DNA from: Tolypothrix sp. FACHB-123
Lineage (GTDB): Bacteria > Cyanobacteriota > Cyanobacteriia > Cyanobacteriales > Nostocaceae
Reading direction: 5' to 3'
NCBI RefSeq assembly: GCF_014697075.1
Contig: NZ_JACJRE010000028.1
Location: 1 to 64,000 of the forward strand
Length of the DNA stretch: 64,000 bases
Below the pieces are notes generated by a model. That model did no database searches. It saw only the letters and a program-made list of their open reading frames with translations, and was not told the origin of the DNA. Below, piece by piece: positions 27,834 to 37,450 of the stretch. Each line of letters opens with the position of its first letter. The stretch's first letter is position 1. The position numbers were made by a program, and so were the translations under genes.

Positions 27834-28277
27834 ATGAGACAGACATTGTTGACAGCAGTAGCTTTATTCAGCACCCTCACTTTAGCTGCACCAATTTCTG
27901 CTCAAGCTAGCGCCAACCAAGCGCAAGTAAAACGCTTGTTAGATACTGGAGTATGTGCTGGATGTGATTTAACTGGTGTTAATCTTAGCGGTGCGCACTT
28001 AATTGGCGCAGATTTAAGAAACGCTAATTTAAAAGGTGCAAATTTAGCAGGTGCAAATTTAGAAGGTGCTGATTTAGCTGGCGCTAATTTGGAAGCTGCA
28101 AATTTGAAAGAAGTCTTTGCCAGTGGTACAACCTTCAATAATGCTAATCTTACTAATGCTAATTTAAGCGGAGCTAGTTTACACAATGCTCAAGTAGATG
28201 GCGCTGTGATGATTGGCGCTAATCTTAATGGTGCTGAGGGATTTGATATTAATCTGGGTATTGGCGGTGAAGAATAA
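27834..28277 (+). CDS. Exported pentapeptide-repeat protein
   Basis: This 147-aa protein has a signal peptide (1-24, ending ISAQA) followed by a short N-terminal cap with CAGC and about eight rounds of A(D/N)Lxx pentapeptides (GADLRNANLKGANLAGANLE and onward), which fold as a right-handed quadrilateral beta-helix. There is a small break (KEVFASGTTFNN) in the middle. Such proteins are abundant in cyanobacteria and are mostly of unknown role; periplasmic or lumenal location is predicted from the signal. The CAGC pair could form a disulphide. A hairpin follows between this gene and the convergent pmbA-like gene. Confidence 0.88.
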   Translation: MRQTLLTAVALFSTLTLAAPISAQASANQAQVKRLLDTGVCAGCDLTGVNLSGAHLIGADLRNANLKGANLAGANLEGADLAGANLEAANLKEVFASGTTFNNANLTNANLSGASLHNAQVDGAVMIGANLNGAEGFDINLGIGGEE

Positions 28278-28280
28278 TAG

Positions 28281-28331
28281 TTAAGAGTTAGAAACTAGCA
28301 TTAACTCTAATTTCTAACCCCCAACTCTTAA
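28281..28331. terminator. Bidirectional hairpin between convergent genes
   Basis: TTAAGAGTT at 28281 pairs with AACTCTTAA at 28323, with an inner AGAAA/TTTCT pairing. It occupies the 57-base gap between the pentapeptide-repeat gene and the pmbA-like gene. Confidence 0.55.
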
Positions 28332-28334
28332 ATC

Positions 28335-29675
28335 TTAATCACCAGTAATCGAGAGTTCATTTACCCAAATGCGAGGACAAACACCACCTGGTGTTAACTC
28401 AGGCTCTTTTTCTACACAAATAATCGATTTCAAAACTTCTAAGAAATCGCCGGCGACTGTTGCAGATTCAATACTGGTTTTCTCACCTTTATTAATTAAC
28501 CAACCATCAAAAGGTAGAGAAAAAGAACCTTGTAAAGCCTTCACGCCCGCATGTAAAGCTTGTAAATCATCAATCAAAATTACATTTTCCGCAGTTTCTA
28601 AGCTTAATTCTTGCTCAGGTTCGGCGGCTCTAAATACATGAAAAAAGTTAGGGCTAACGCTAACTTTTGCACCAATACTTGCATTACCTGTTGGTTGAGC
28701 GTTCATTCTTTTCGCAGTTCCCGCACTGTGAAGAAAGCCCGCTAAAACGCCCTTTTCAATCAAAGAAACCTGACGAGTAGGTGTACCTTCACCATCAAAA
28801 GTTTCTGCACCAATATTAGCAGGGTGTAATGCATCATCAACTACAGAAATTAGCGGTGAAGCAATTTGCTTACCGATATCATCCGCAGTTGATAAACTTT
28901 GATTATCGAGAATATTTTGGGCATTATATAAATTAGAAAAAGCACCCAACAAACTCAAGAAAGCTTCCGGTGAGAACACAACTAAATATTTACCAGACTT
29001 GATTTTTTCATAATTCAAGTGACTGATAGTTTTATCAACAGTTTCTTGAATACAACCATTGATATCTAATTTTTCTACACCCCGGTTGACTCTAAAAGCG
29101 CCAGCACTGCGAGGTTTTCTTCCTTCCTCTTCGGTTTTACTGTAAAGATATACCGATGCAATAGAGTGTGATTCTGTTCTGACTGCGCCTGCACTATTGA
29201 GATAGAATCTGTCAATATCTCTTTGCGCTAAACCGTTATAAGGTACACCGTTAATTGCCGGATGAGCTGATAGTAATTCTTTTTCAGCCACCAATAATTT
29301 TTCGATAAGTGCCGAAACAGGTGCTTGAGGTACTTTGTCGTGAGGCGTATTTTCAATAGGAATAGTAGCCTCTGGACTAAAATCAGGAACATTTTCCTTC
29401 ACACCAAAAAAACTAGCTTCGTATGCAGTTTTTAAAGCTAATTCTAATCCTTTGGGGTCTACATCCGTAGTGCTGGTGACACCCATTGTATTCTCTTCAT
29501 TCCAGACACGAACTGTCACACCAGAACGATTAGAAGCTTTAACTTGTTTTGGTTCACCTTGGTCTACTTGGACGCTAGTTTCATCTACAGTAGAGCCATA
29601 GATATCGAATTTCTGAATACCAAGTTTCTCAGCATTTTCCTTGGCATAATTTGCAATGTCGTTGATAGTTGGCAT
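28335..29675 (-). CDS. TldD/PmbA-family protein, PmbA-type partner
   Basis: This 446-aa protein is the non-catalytic partner in a TldD-TldE (PmbA) metalloprotease pair that trims unfolded or leader-type peptides in the cytoplasm. It lacks the HExxxH zinc motif seen in the gene at 30152. Family stretches include GVTVRVWNEENTMGVTSTTD, PQAPVSALIEKLL, NIGAETFDGEGTPT and GFLHSAGTAKRM. It starts at ATG 29675; an in-frame TTG lies 6 bases upstream. The heptad repeat directly precedes the start and no ribosome binding site is visible, so translation may rely on other signals. The tldD homologue lies 480 bases upstream, beyond an intervening gene. Confidence 0.9.
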   Translation of the reverse strand: MPTINDIANYAKENAEKLGIQKFDIYGSTVDETSVQVDQGEPKQVKASNRSGVTVRVWNEENTMGVTSTTDVDPKGLELALKTAYEASFFGVKENVPDFSPEATIPIENTPHDKVPQAPVSALIEKLLVAEKELLSAHPAINGVPYNGLAQRDIDRFYLNSAGAVRTESHSIASVYLYSKTEEEGRKPRSAGAFRVNRGVEKLDINGCIQETVDKTISHLNYEKIKSGKYLVVFSPEAFLSLLGAFSNLYNAQNILDNQSLSTADDIGKQIASPLISVVDDALHPANIGAETFDGEGTPTRQVSLIEKGVLAGFLHSAGTAKRMNAQPTGNASIGAKVSVSPNFFHVFRAAEPEQELSLETAENVILIDDLQALHAGVKALQGSFSLPFDGWLINKGEKTSIESATVAGDFLEVLKSIICVEKEPELTPGGVCPRIWVNELSITGD

Positions 29676-29681
29676 AGTCAA

Positions 29682-29760
29682 TTTTGGATTTTTGATTTTA
29701 GATTTTGGATTGAGAAAGTCTGTTTTGAATTCTAGATTTCGGATTTTAGATTTTGGATTT
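29682..29760. repeat. TTTTGGA/TTTTAGA heptad repeat, left of the four-helix-bundle gene
   Basis: Imperfect tandem heptads (TTTTGGA, TTTTTGA, TTTTAGA) fill the gap between the pmbA-like start and the four-helix-bundle gene, and run into the end of the latter. Confidence 0.85.
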
Positions 29761-30111
29761 GTGCTTTTCTCGGAGGGTCTTTATCGATGCCACAGTCATG
29801 GCTAGAATTTCAGTAGTTTCTTGCATGAGATTGGTTAATTTATCTGCTGAAACTATTCCTGCTTCAACTAAAATTTCTAACCAATAAAGAGTTTCATCGG
29901 TTTCTTCTTCGACAATACTGAGTTTGGCAATCAAATCTGCTGTCGATTTAGCTCGACAAGCTGCTCGATAATTGGATCCTACAGAAGTAGCCGAACGCAA
30001 CACTTGTTTACCAATTACATCAGCAGTTCTAGTTTGTGGTAATGCCTCAACTAGATAAATAACTCGCAATCCAAGCTGCTTTGTTCTAGCCTTAAACTGC
30101 TTTTCATTCAT
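29746..30111 (-). CDS. Four-helix bundle protein (23S rRNA intervening-sequence protein family)
   Basis: This 121-aa all-helical protein has the pattern LGLRVIYLVEALPQ, QVLRSATSVGSNYRAA, RAKSTADLIAKLSIVEEETDETLYWLEIL and LTNLMQETTEILAM, which is diagnostic of the S23/IVS-type four-helix bundle family. These proteins occur inside rRNA intervening sequences and as free genes linked to repeats; their function is unknown, perhaps RNA or DNA binding. The last four residues and stop codon are encoded by the flanking heptad repeat. The gene sits between tldD and pmbA homologues with heptad repeats on both sides, which suggests insertion as a cassette. Confidence 0.88.
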   Translation of the reverse strand: MNEKQFKARTKQLGLRVIYLVEALPQTRTADVIGKQVLRSATSVGSNYRAACRAKSTADLIAKLSIVEEETDETLYWLEILVEAGIVSADKLTNLMQETTEILAMTVASIKTLREKHKSKI

Positions 30112-30150
30112 AATCTAAATCTAAAATCCAAAATCTAAAATCTAAAATTA
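30112..30150. repeat. Heptad repeat right of the four-helix-bundle gene
   Basis: AATCTAA, AATCCAA and AATCTAA heptads occupy the 40-base gap between the tldD stop region and the start of the four-helix-bundle gene. Together with 29682-29760 they frame that gene. Confidence 0.85.
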
Positions 30151-30151
30151 T

Positions 30152-31624
30152 TTAGCGTCCGCCTACAGTAATAGAATCAACCTTGATGTGAGGCTGTCCT
30201 ACTGTAGTGTAAATACTGCCGCTAACAGAACCACAAAAACCAGGTGCAAGTTCTAAATCTTGGGAACACATAGAAATTTTATTCATAATTTCCTTAGCTT
30301 CACCAATTAGAATTGCGCCTTTTAAAGGCTTAGTAATCTTGCCATTTTCAATTAAATAAGCTTCATCAACGCCAAAGTTAAATTGACCTGTAGCACCAAC
30401 GCTACCACCGCCCATTTTTTTGCAATAAATGCCTTTATCAATGGAGGCAAATAAATCATCAACACTGTACTCGCCAGGTGCAATATAAGTATTCCGCATC
30501 CGGCTAGCAGCAGCATAGGTATAATTTTGGCGGCGTCCGCTACCGGTTCTGGGGTGTCCAGTGCGTGAAGAACCTGTTCTATCTGCTAAGAAGTTTTTGA
30601 GAACACCTTTCTCAATTAATAATGTTCTTTGCGCCGGCATACCTTCATCATCCATATCTATGGTACCAAAGGCATTGTCGGCTCGTCCTTCATCCCAAGC
30701 TGTTAGGCTTTCGTGGGCAATTTTTTCGCCTTTTTTATCAGCAAAGGGTGTGGTATTTTTTTCTATTTGCGTAGTTTCTAATAAATGTCCGCAAGCTTCG
30801 TGGAAAATCACGCCACCAAAGTGATTCGCCATGATAATCGGGTAAGTGCCAGATTCTACATAATCTGCATAGAGCATTTTACCCGCAGATTCGGATATTT
30901 GCTCGGCAGCTTGTTGGTAATCCCAAGTTCTCAGGAAGTTAGCATCGCTGGTATTACCTGCACGTTCGCCAATGGAGGCGCGATTAGCACCATCTGCACA
31001 GAGTAGGTTAAAGCCTACAGATTGGGTGAGGCGGATGTCACGGGCAAAAGTTCCATCACTGGCGGCGACTAATACTTCTTGCCAATCGCGGAAATAGCTA
31101 GCACGACGGGATTGTACGTGGCTGGCTTTTTTGGTGAGTTGGGCAGTACCATCAAGTAGAACTTCTCCCATTTCGCGGATGGAACTACACAGTGGTAACC
31201 AGCCATCTTTACCACGTTTTGTGGCGTAGTCTCTAAGTAGTTCGAGGTTGATTTCGGGGATAAAAGCGGTGGGTGCGGGTAATTGCAATCCCAGGATAGA
31301 AAGACCTTTTTCTAAGGCGGCTTTCAAGCCAGAGAAGGAAAGGTTATTGGTGCTGACATAGCAATCAGCTTTACCGCGAAATACTCTCACCCCTGCACCT
31401 GTGGCCAGACTGGGTGAAATACTAGTGATGGCGTCATCTTCAGCTAGACAGCTGATATAGTTGCGACGTTCTAGGTAAAATTCGATAAAGTCGGCACCTG
31501 CGGCGCGTCCTAATCCTAACAGGGTAGCCAGAGGGGCTTCCCAAGTGTCATCGAATCGTTCCGATGTAGAAGAATATTGTAAGGTAGGGAGCTGGTTCGA
31601 GAGAAGTAGAGTACTTGTAAGCAT
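30152..31624 (-). CDS. tldD: TldD-family metalloprotease
   Basis: This 490-aa catalytic member of the TldD/TldE pair has the zinc motif HEACGH in [14 protein letters not shown] (about 265-280), followed by [16 protein letters not shown] and [10 protein letters not shown], all expected for TldD. It has no signal peptide, so it acts in the cytoplasm. The ATG at 31624 is unambiguous. In other bacteria these proteins mature small peptides, including microcins and RiPPs, by removing residues from the leader end. The gene order tldD, four-helix bundle, pmbA suggests an original tldD-pmbA operon. Confidence 0.93.
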   Translation of the reverse strand: MLTSTLLLSNQLPTLQYSSTSERFDDTWEAPLATLLGLGRAAGADFIEFYLERRNYISCLAEDDAITSISPSLATGAGVRVFRGKADCYVSTNNLSFSGLKAALEKGLSILGLQLPAPTAFIPEINLELLRDYATKRGKDGWLPLCSSIREMGEVLLDGTAQLTKKASHVQSRRASYFRDWQEVLVAASDGTFARDIRLTQSVGFNLLCADGANRASIGERAGNTSDANFLRTWDYQQAAEQISESAGKMLYADYVESGTYPIIMANHFGGVIFHEACGHLLETTQIEKNTTPFADKKGEKIAHESLTAWDEGRADNAFGTIDMDDEGMPAQRTLLIEKGVLKNFLADRTGSSRTGHPRTGSGRRQNYTYAAASRMRNTYIAPGEYSVDDLFASIDKGIYCKKMGGGSVGATGQFNFGVDEAYLIENGKITKPLKGAILIGEAKEIMNKISMCSQDLELAPGFCGSVSGSIYTTVGQPHIKVDSITVGGR

Positions 31625-31794
31625 GAATAGCCTCGTCTGCTGGCGTGTTCAGAGATTTGACCGAAAATTCCTAGTGTGATTAGTCTAACAAATCAGTAAA
31701 AGCCACAGTTGGTGGTAAATTGGTAGGGTTTTCCACCATTTAGCGTTTGGATTCAAGAGTTTACCAAGATTTATGACCAATTTTTTTAAAATCA

Positions 31795-31857
31795 GTAGGG
31801 GCGGGTTAAGCAAGATAGTCGTGAATGATTGGATCATATTTGTGAACCCGCCCCTAC
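31795..31857. repeat. 63-bp palindromic element, copy 3
   Basis: GTAGGGGCGGGTT at the left and AACCCGCCCCTAC at the right are exact 13-base inverted repeats. The interior differs from copies 1 and 2 but has the same length, and CATATTTGTGAACCCGCCC is shared. It lies between mmsA and tldD. Confidence 0.85.
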
Positions 31858-31895
31858 ATCTGGTGAGAGATGCGGGTTGATTCCTGATTTTTCAG

Positions 31896-33377
31896 TTAAA
31901 ATTGACGCGACCAGTTGCTAGGCCAGCGTTCGACTACGACTTTAGTTTGGGTAAAAAATTCGACGGCGTGATGGCTTTGACCGTGTAAATCGCCAAAAAA
32001 GCTTTCTTTCCAACCGCTAAAGGGAAAAAATGCCATTGGTGCAGCTACACCAATGTTGATGCCAATATTACCAGCTTCAGCTTCGTAGCGGAATTTACGC
32101 GCGGCTGCACCACTGCTGGTGAATAGACAAGCCATGTTACCATATTGACCGCTATTAACTAAGGCGATCGCATCTTCAATACTATCTAAATGAATTAAGC
32201 TCAGTACAGGGCCAAAAATCTCTGTACGGGCGATTTCACCTGCGGGATTGACATTTTCTAAAATTGTCGGGGAGATAAAATTACCTTGTTCGTAACCCGA
32301 TATCTGAGGTTTGCGCCCATCAACTAACAAATTTGCCCCTTCTTCTACTCCTTGCTGAATTAATCCCTCAATTCTGGTTTTACTCCTCACATCAATTACT
32401 GGCCCCATTTCTACACCCTTGTCTAAACCGTTACCTACCACCCGATTTTTGGCAGTTGCGGCGATGGCTTCCGTAAACGAGTTACGTGCATCAGCGACAG
32501 TAATGGCTATCGATGCAGCTAAACAGCGTTGTCCCGCACAACCAAAGGCGCTATCGGCTGCAATGCGTGTAGTCATATCGATATCTGCATCTGGTAAAAC
32601 AATCAGGGGGTTTTTCGCCCCACCTTGACATTGCACTCGTTTACCATTGGCGGCGGCGCGGCTATATATATATTTAGCCACTGGTGTGGAACCGACAAAA
32701 CTAATGGCTTTGATTTGCGGATGATCTAAAATCGCATCGACAGCTTCCTTAGCGCCATTAACTAAATTAATTACCCCTTTAGGTAAACCTGTTTTATCTA
32801 GCAGGTGGAAGATTTTTTGCATTGTCAGGGGTACCTTTTCCGAAGGTTTGACAATGTAGGTATTGCCAGTTGCGATCGCATAAGGTAAAAACCAAAAGGG
32901 AATCATCCCCGGAAAATTAAACGGACAAATCACCGCCGCTACTCCTAAAGGTTGGCGAATCATCATCTCATCAATTCCTTTGGCGATATCTTCCAAATTC
33001 GTCCCTTGCATCATCATGGGAATTCCGCAAGCAACTTCCACATTTTCAATCGCCCGTCGCATTTCCCCCCCAGACTCAGCTAAAGTCTTACCGCACTCTC
33101 TAGTGATGGTTCTTGCCAAATCTGCAAAATCTTCTTCCAACAGATTTTTCAACTTAAATAAATACTGTACCCTTTCCGTCGGTGGAGTACGTCGCCATGT
33201 CGCAAAAGCCGCCACCGCCGCCGCAACTGCTTGATTTACTTCAGACGCAGGTGATAAAGGTACTTGTGCCAATATTTCTGCGGTTGCTGGGTTGATGACA
33301 TCTAGATATTCTGTAGCGTTTGTCGATGTACACCACTGACCATTGATGTAGTTGGGTAAGATTGGCATTGTGCTCAT
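31896..33377 (-). CDS. mmsA: CoA-acylating methylmalonate-semialdehyde dehydrogenase
   Basis: This 493-aa aldehyde dehydrogenase superfamily member converts methylmalonate (or malonate) semialdehyde to propionyl- or acetyl-CoA in valine and inositol breakdown. MmsA-type marks are NYINGQW near the start, [50 protein letters not shown] and the catalytic loop [14 protein letters not shown], with the nucleophile in GQRC. NAD is the cofactor. It is a single gene here; no valine or inositol catabolic partners lie in the window, so its substrate in this organism is uncertain. Confidence 0.9.
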   Translation of the reverse strand: MSTMPILPNYINGQWCTSTNATEYLDVINPATAEILAQVPLSPASEVNQAVAAAVAAFATWRRTPPTERVQYLFKLKNLLEEDFADLARTITRECGKTLAESGGEMRRAIENVEVACGIPMMMQGTNLEDIAKGIDEMMIRQPLGVAAVICPFNFPGMIPFWFLPYAIATGNTYIVKPSEKVPLTMQKIFHLLDKTGLPKGVINLVNGAKEAVDAILDHPQIKAISFVGSTPVAKYIYSRAAANGKRVQCQGGAKNPLIVLPDADIDMTTRIAADSAFGCAGQRCLAASIAITVADARNSFTEAIAATAKNRVVGNGLDKGVEMGPVIDVRSKTRIEGLIQQGVEEGANLLVDGRKPQISGYEQGNFISPTILENVNPAGEIARTEIFGPVLSLIHLDSIEDAIALVNSGQYGNMACLFTSSGAAARKFRYEAEAGNIGINIGVAAPMAFFPFSGWKESFFGDLHGQSHHAVEFFTQTKVVVERWPSNWSRQF

Positions 33378-33865
33378 GGGGCAAGTTGAGAGTATAGATG
33401 AGTAGATGCAGCAATATCGTTATCTTAGCCCTTTAGCTTTTCCTGAGGATTGATTGAGGCATGAAACAACACACCCCTCTATCTAATAGCAACCCTTCAG
33501 GTTTATCTATAGAGTACGTGAAAGCAACAGGGTTAAAGAACTTTCAAATAAAAAATTCCTGACTCCATAACTATCCGTTTATATTCTCAATGCTGGGCTG
33601 CTTCTTGATTCAAAGCTACTGTACCGCCACACTCAATTGATGTACTGTCAAGCATTTTGTCAAAATTACTGCTTCTTCAGAATTTCCTCAGAATTATCTT
33701 TTAGTCTTTGATGCTAGAGAGTGACGACCGCTGGTAATAATCTCTGAGCTTCTACTGTTGCAGGTAGATAGCTAATGTCTGTTTAGTTTAAGAAAAACTT
33801 AATAGTAAGTATTTCGACAAAAAGCATAGATAAGCAATCAATTTTTTTACAAGGTAGATAAATTT
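33378..33865. other. Gene-free spacer between mmsA and the zinc/HTH gene
   Basis: About 490 bases hold the divergent promoters. I see no repeat family member, no hairpin of note and no plausible open frame. Confidence 0.4.
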
Positions 33866-34261
33866 ATGTCAGTTCAAATTGGAGTACAAAAAGTAGACAA
33901 TAGCTTACCTTTACCCTATAAAAACGTGAGTTTGCTAAATCAAAAACAGTCTAATTTCACTAAGCAAACAATGAATTGTCCTTTATGCGGTTATAACCGT
34001 ACACGTAAACATGGCAAGACAAGTAAAGGTAGTCAGCGCTTTTTTTGCCCAAGCTGTCGGCAAACTTTTAGCGAAACTTTAAATACTCTTTATTATCGTC
34101 GTCAAGTTAATAAAGAAGATATACAAATTGTGCTGCAATCTTATGCAGAAGGTATGAGTTTTAGAGGTATAAGCCGTATTAGTGGTTTAGCTTACAATAC
34201 GGTAGTCAGAATTATTCAGGCTGCTAACCAAAAAACCAATGAATCTAGCGCAGAGGTTTAA
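33866..34261 (+). CDS. IS1-type zinc-ribbon plus HTH protein, without transposase catalytic domain
   Basis: This 131-aa protein has 35 residues of unrelated N-terminus, then a zinc ribbon (CPLCGYNRTRKHGKTSKG ... FFCPSCRQTF, four cysteines) and a helix-turn-helix (VLQSYAEGMSFRGISRISGLAYNTVVRII). This is the InsA-like N-terminal half of IS1-family transposases. No DDE catalytic part follows in any frame up to 34800, and no IS1 ends are evident. It may be a relic of an IS1 element or a domesticated DNA-binding protein; the well-formed start and intact frame favour a kept gene. Confidence 0.65.
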   Translation: MSVQIGVQKVDNSLPLPYKNVSLLNQKQSNFTKQTMNCPLCGYNRTRKHGKTSKGSQRFFCPSCRQTFSETLNTLYYRRQVNKEDIQIVLQSYAEGMSFRGISRISGLAYNTVVRIIQAANQKTNESSAEV

Positions 34262-34280
34262 CCTGCTTTTCTCAAAAGCC

Positions 34281-34344
34281 GTAGGGGCGAGTTCAGCAAG
34301 GATGTTCCCATTGTTCAAGACTATCTCGTTTAACTCATCCCTAC
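34281..34344. repeat. 63/64-bp palindromic element, copy 4 (degenerate)
   Basis: It runs from GTAGGGGCGAGTT to AACTCATCCCTAC, with the same length class and ends as copies 1-3 but a diverged interior. It follows the zinc/HTH gene. The rest of the spacer to 34819 shows nothing else I can name. Confidence 0.7.
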
Positions 34345-34819
34345 AACCTCTGGAAAACTAGAAACATTAAATTTGAACAATTTTGTGAATAATCCAGGTT
34401 TAAGAAGGTACTAGAAATTAGTAACCCACGGCGTCACTAAATTAGCCATTCTCAACTAATGGAAACTCTAGCGCTGTATACCTGTTTTAATTTTTAATTT
34501 TGCGAAAAATTGAGCTAATGCGTTGAATTAGTTTCTTGAATTGAGCAAACTTTTGCAGAAAAATTTTGAATTTCGTAAAGAATTCCGGAAAGCGGTACTA
34601 ACGCTACTAATGGTTCAGCGCCAAAGTTTTGATTTCTTGGTCGTCAGCATTTTAGTTTGTCAAAATCCCAGACTGAAGTACTGACTACTAAATCATTCTC
34701 CCCACGAAATTAATGTGATGAGCCACTAGCACTAGTCGGAATTTACTAATTTAGCATTCAGATCGCCCGCAGTTTGGCTAATAATAAAGAAAGATTAAGT
34801 TGGATTGAGCAAACTCACA

Positions 34820-35491
34820 ATGAGCCAGACTGCCCTGAATTTGATTGCAATATCTATTTTTTTAATGACTCTCTCGGTGTTGTTGGGGCCATTACTGAAC
34901 ATTTCGCCAACATTACCAGCAATTGCTACATTTACAATTTTGGGAATAGCAACCTTCGATAGTTTCAGCTTACAGGGAAAGGGTAGTTCGCTGCTGTTAG
35001 ATTGGCTTGCTGGATTCTCTAGTTCCCATCGCGATCGCATTATCCACCATGAAGCGGGTCATTTTCTCGTCGCCCACCAATTAGGCATTCCCGTCACCGG
35101 CTACACTCTCAGCGCCTGGGAAGCATGGAAACAGGGACAAATAGGACAAGGTGGTGTCAGCTTTGATGATGGCGAATTAGCATCAGAATTAGAATTAGGT
35201 AAAATTAGCGCTCAAATCTTGGATCGCTACTGTACTGTATGGATGGCTGGAATTGCTGCCGAAAATTTGGTTTTTCAAAATGCTGAAGGTGGCGCTGACG
35301 ATCGCCTCAAGCTCGCAGAGGTATTGACAAAATTGGGATTTTCTGGTATATTAATCCAACAAAAACAGCGTTTTCATGCACTACAAGCGAAAACTCTGTT
35401 GCAAGAAAATTGGTCAAGTTACCAAGCTTTAGTCACAGCTATGGAACAACGTGCCTCAGTAGCAGATTGCAAAAAGGCAATTAGTCAATAG
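34820..35491 (+). CDS. Membrane-anchored M41 (FtsH-type) peptidase domain protein lacking AAA ATPase
   Basis: This 223-aa protein has two hydrophobic N-terminal segments (about 5-25 and 27-45) and then a peptidase-like domain with HHEAGHFLVAHQLGIPVTGYTL (zinc HExxH at about 77-81), a WMAGIAAENLVF helix and a GGADDRLKLA segment where FtsH has its third ligand Asp. There is no Walker motif anywhere, so it is not an AAA protease. Related FtsH-like solo peptidase proteins exist in cyanobacteria and plastids. A TTG 15 bases upstream is an alternative start. An intramembrane or membrane-surface protease or a chaperone-like role is possible. Confidence 0.75.
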   Translation: MSQTALNLIAISIFLMTLSVLLGPLLNISPTLPAIATFTILGIATFDSFSLQGKGSSLLLDWLAGFSSSHRDRIIHHEAGHFLVAHQLGIPVTGYTLSAWEAWKQGQIGQGGVSFDDGELASELELGKISAQILDRYCTVWMAGIAAENLVFQNAEGGADDRLKLAEVLTKLGFSGILIQQKQRFHALQAKTLLQENWSSYQALVTAMEQRASVADCKKAISQ

Positions 35492-35540
35492 TCAGTTGTG
35501 ATTTATCTATTATTATCCTCGCCCAATGCCCCATGCCCTA

Positions 35541-36566
35541 TTATGAAGAAGCAGCTTTGAGATAGGAGATATCAGATAAGTCATAAGAGGCAATGACTTT
35601 ATTTCTGCCCGTAGATTTAGCTTCTAACAGACATTGATCGGCACGATGCAAGAGGCTGATACCTTGTTCGTCATCATCGTTTTGTAGGGAAGCTGTGCCT
35701 AAACTAATAGTGACGTTAATAGTTTGATGGTTGTTGATCGCAAATGGCTGTTCGCTGACTATGCGATTGAGACGCTTGGCGACAATCAATGCTTCCTCTC
35801 CAGTTGTATTGGCGAGAAGAATCACAAATTCTTCACCGCCATAACGGAAGGGTGTATCTTGAAAGCGTAAATTATGTTTTAAGCGAATACACAATAACTG
35901 TAAAAGGCGATCGCCTACTAAATGACCGTATGTATCATTAACTTTTTTAAAGTAATCTACATCTAAGATAATTAAACTAAAAGGTAACCCTTGCTCGCGA
36001 GCTTTGTTAATTTGTCTGGGTAAGTCCCATTCCAACGCACGACGATTATTGAGTTCAGTCAAGGAATCAGCTAAAGCGATCGCTGAAAGTAAATCATTTG
36101 TCCGCATTAAATCGCGGTACTTTTTCGCTTTCCGCAAACCAACTGTTAATTGCGCCAAAATCAACCGATGATTAGCAGTGACCTCTGCTAATGTATAGTC
36201 GGTTTTGCTCTCTGGAAGTTGCCAAATATAAGCATCAGCGCCTTGTTTTAATGCGGAAGAGGTCATCTCTAATTCCCACTCCCAGCCATATTTATCTCGA
36301 TCGGTTATCTGCTGACAACGATCTTCCAAAAGAATGCAATATATCCAAGATAACTTTGATTGGTCTTTCAACCAACTGCAAAGTTCCATACTTCCATCTA
36401 GGCTAGCCTGGACAATCATAATGTCAGGCGGTGATGTTTGAATATGGGAAATTGCCCCATCGAGATCGCCAATTACCTCTACACTAAAAGCGGTTGCATA
36501 ACGGATCTGATCTGGAAGCGTGGAGATAAATTTTTGACTCCCAAAGACCAGAATGGAAATATTCAT
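35541..36566 (-). CDS. Diguanylate cyclase with degenerate receiver-like N-terminus
   Basis: This 341-aa protein makes cyclic-di-GMP from GTP. Residues 165-330 form a GGDEF domain with the active-site signature GGEEF at 243-247, an intact RxxD inhibitory site (RFQD, 234-237) five residues before it and LDVDYFKKVNDTYGH upstream. Residues 1-130 look like a response-regulator receiver (PDIMIVQASLDGSMELCSWL) in which the phospho-acceptor Asp and acidic pair are not obvious, so signal input is unclear. A coiled linker (140-165) joins them. Monocistronic on the minus strand. Confidence 0.9.
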   Translation of the reverse strand: MNISILVFGSQKFISTLPDQIRYATAFSVEVIGDLDGAISHIQTSPPDIMIVQASLDGSMELCSWLKDQSKLSWIYCILLEDRCQQITDRDKYGWEWELEMTSSALKQGADAYIWQLPESKTDYTLAEVTANHRLILAQLTVGLRKAKKYRDLMRTNDLLSAIALADSLTELNNRRALEWDLPRQINKAREQGLPFSLIILDVDYFKKVNDTYGHLVGDRLLQLLCIRLKHNLRFQDTPFRYGGEEFVILLANTTGEEALIVAKRLNRIVSEQPFAINNHQTINVTISLGTASLQNDDDEQGISLLHRADQCLLEAKSTGRNKVIASYDLSDISYLKAASS

Positions 36567-37450
36567 TGCTTTGCTTTTTGCCCTATTTCAACTTGAAAGA
36601 TATAAACTTGTAAAACTGCTGCGCTTACTTAATTAATACTGAATACGTCGGTAGTTTTGGTTAGGGAAGATTACCCTATGATTAATTGTTCTAAACCTAA
36701 ATTTATAATTTATTTGCAATTTTAATCTCCTTTTAAGGATTTCCCTCAATTTATGGGGCATCGCCCATGAAGTTCTGAACCTACTTTCTGCTTTTCTATA
36801 TTTTTTTTAAAACAGTAAAAATACTGAATCTTCTTCTTGTATATAAAATATTTTATGTATTTTCCTCGTATATGACATCGGGAATAATTATGACAACTAT
36901 TAGTTTCTAATAACAAGCATATATTAAATAAAAAATTTTACTTAACCTGAATATTTAAAATTTTCTAAATTTTATTTTTCCCCGTAAAAACCGATATCTT
37001 TACTGAATTTCAATAATTCTGCCTCCCTTAAAATACGTAATTTAAATAGTGAAAAGCCCCAAGTTTTTGTCGCCTGTACAACTCGCTTTATCCTTACACA
37101 GCAAGTATTCAGCGATAATTAGCAATATAGCAAACATCAGTCTTGTTAATATATATAATTTGTTAGTTATTCATCAATTTTTTAAAAAGACTTCAGTGAT
37201 TATACATAAATCCTGGCTACAGTCTCTTGGCTAAAATCACGATTATATTATCTAAATACGTGATTGTCCGCCTTTGATTAAGGCGGACAGTGACAACAAG
37301 GATTTATGTAAATCTAACTAGTTCTAAATCTGTCTCGAAAATAATGTTGACTGTTGAGTCTTGAGTGTTAACAGGTAAGAAAGGTTTTCATGCTTTGATT
37401 GTGAGAGCGATCGCACAACTGTCTAGGATGCAAAGCAAGTGTTGTAATTA
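36567..37450. other. Large AT-rich gene-free region
   Basis: Nearly 880 bases separate the diguanylate cyclase from the copper chaperone. It is strongly AT-rich. A 61-codon frame at 37049 has implausible composition and no ribosome binding site, and is not called. The only clear structure is the hairpin at 37265. The diguanylate cyclase promoter lies at the left edge. Confidence 0.4.
37265..37289 (-). terminator. Hairpin downstream of the copper chaperone gene
   Basis: TGTCCGCCTT and AAGGCGGACA form a perfect 10-bp stem with loop TGATT, about 160 bases past the chaperone stop on the minus strand. No T-run follows, so terminator function is tentative. Confidence 0.4.

Noticed and set aside
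33866-34800. Complete IS1 element
   Set aside because: No catalytic domain, no second frame and no terminal inverted repeats could be found around the zinc/HTH gene.
37049-37234. 61-codon frame in the AT-rich spacer
   Set aside because: No ribosome binding site, low-complexity Ile/Asn/Leu content expected from AT-rich noise, no recognisable motif.
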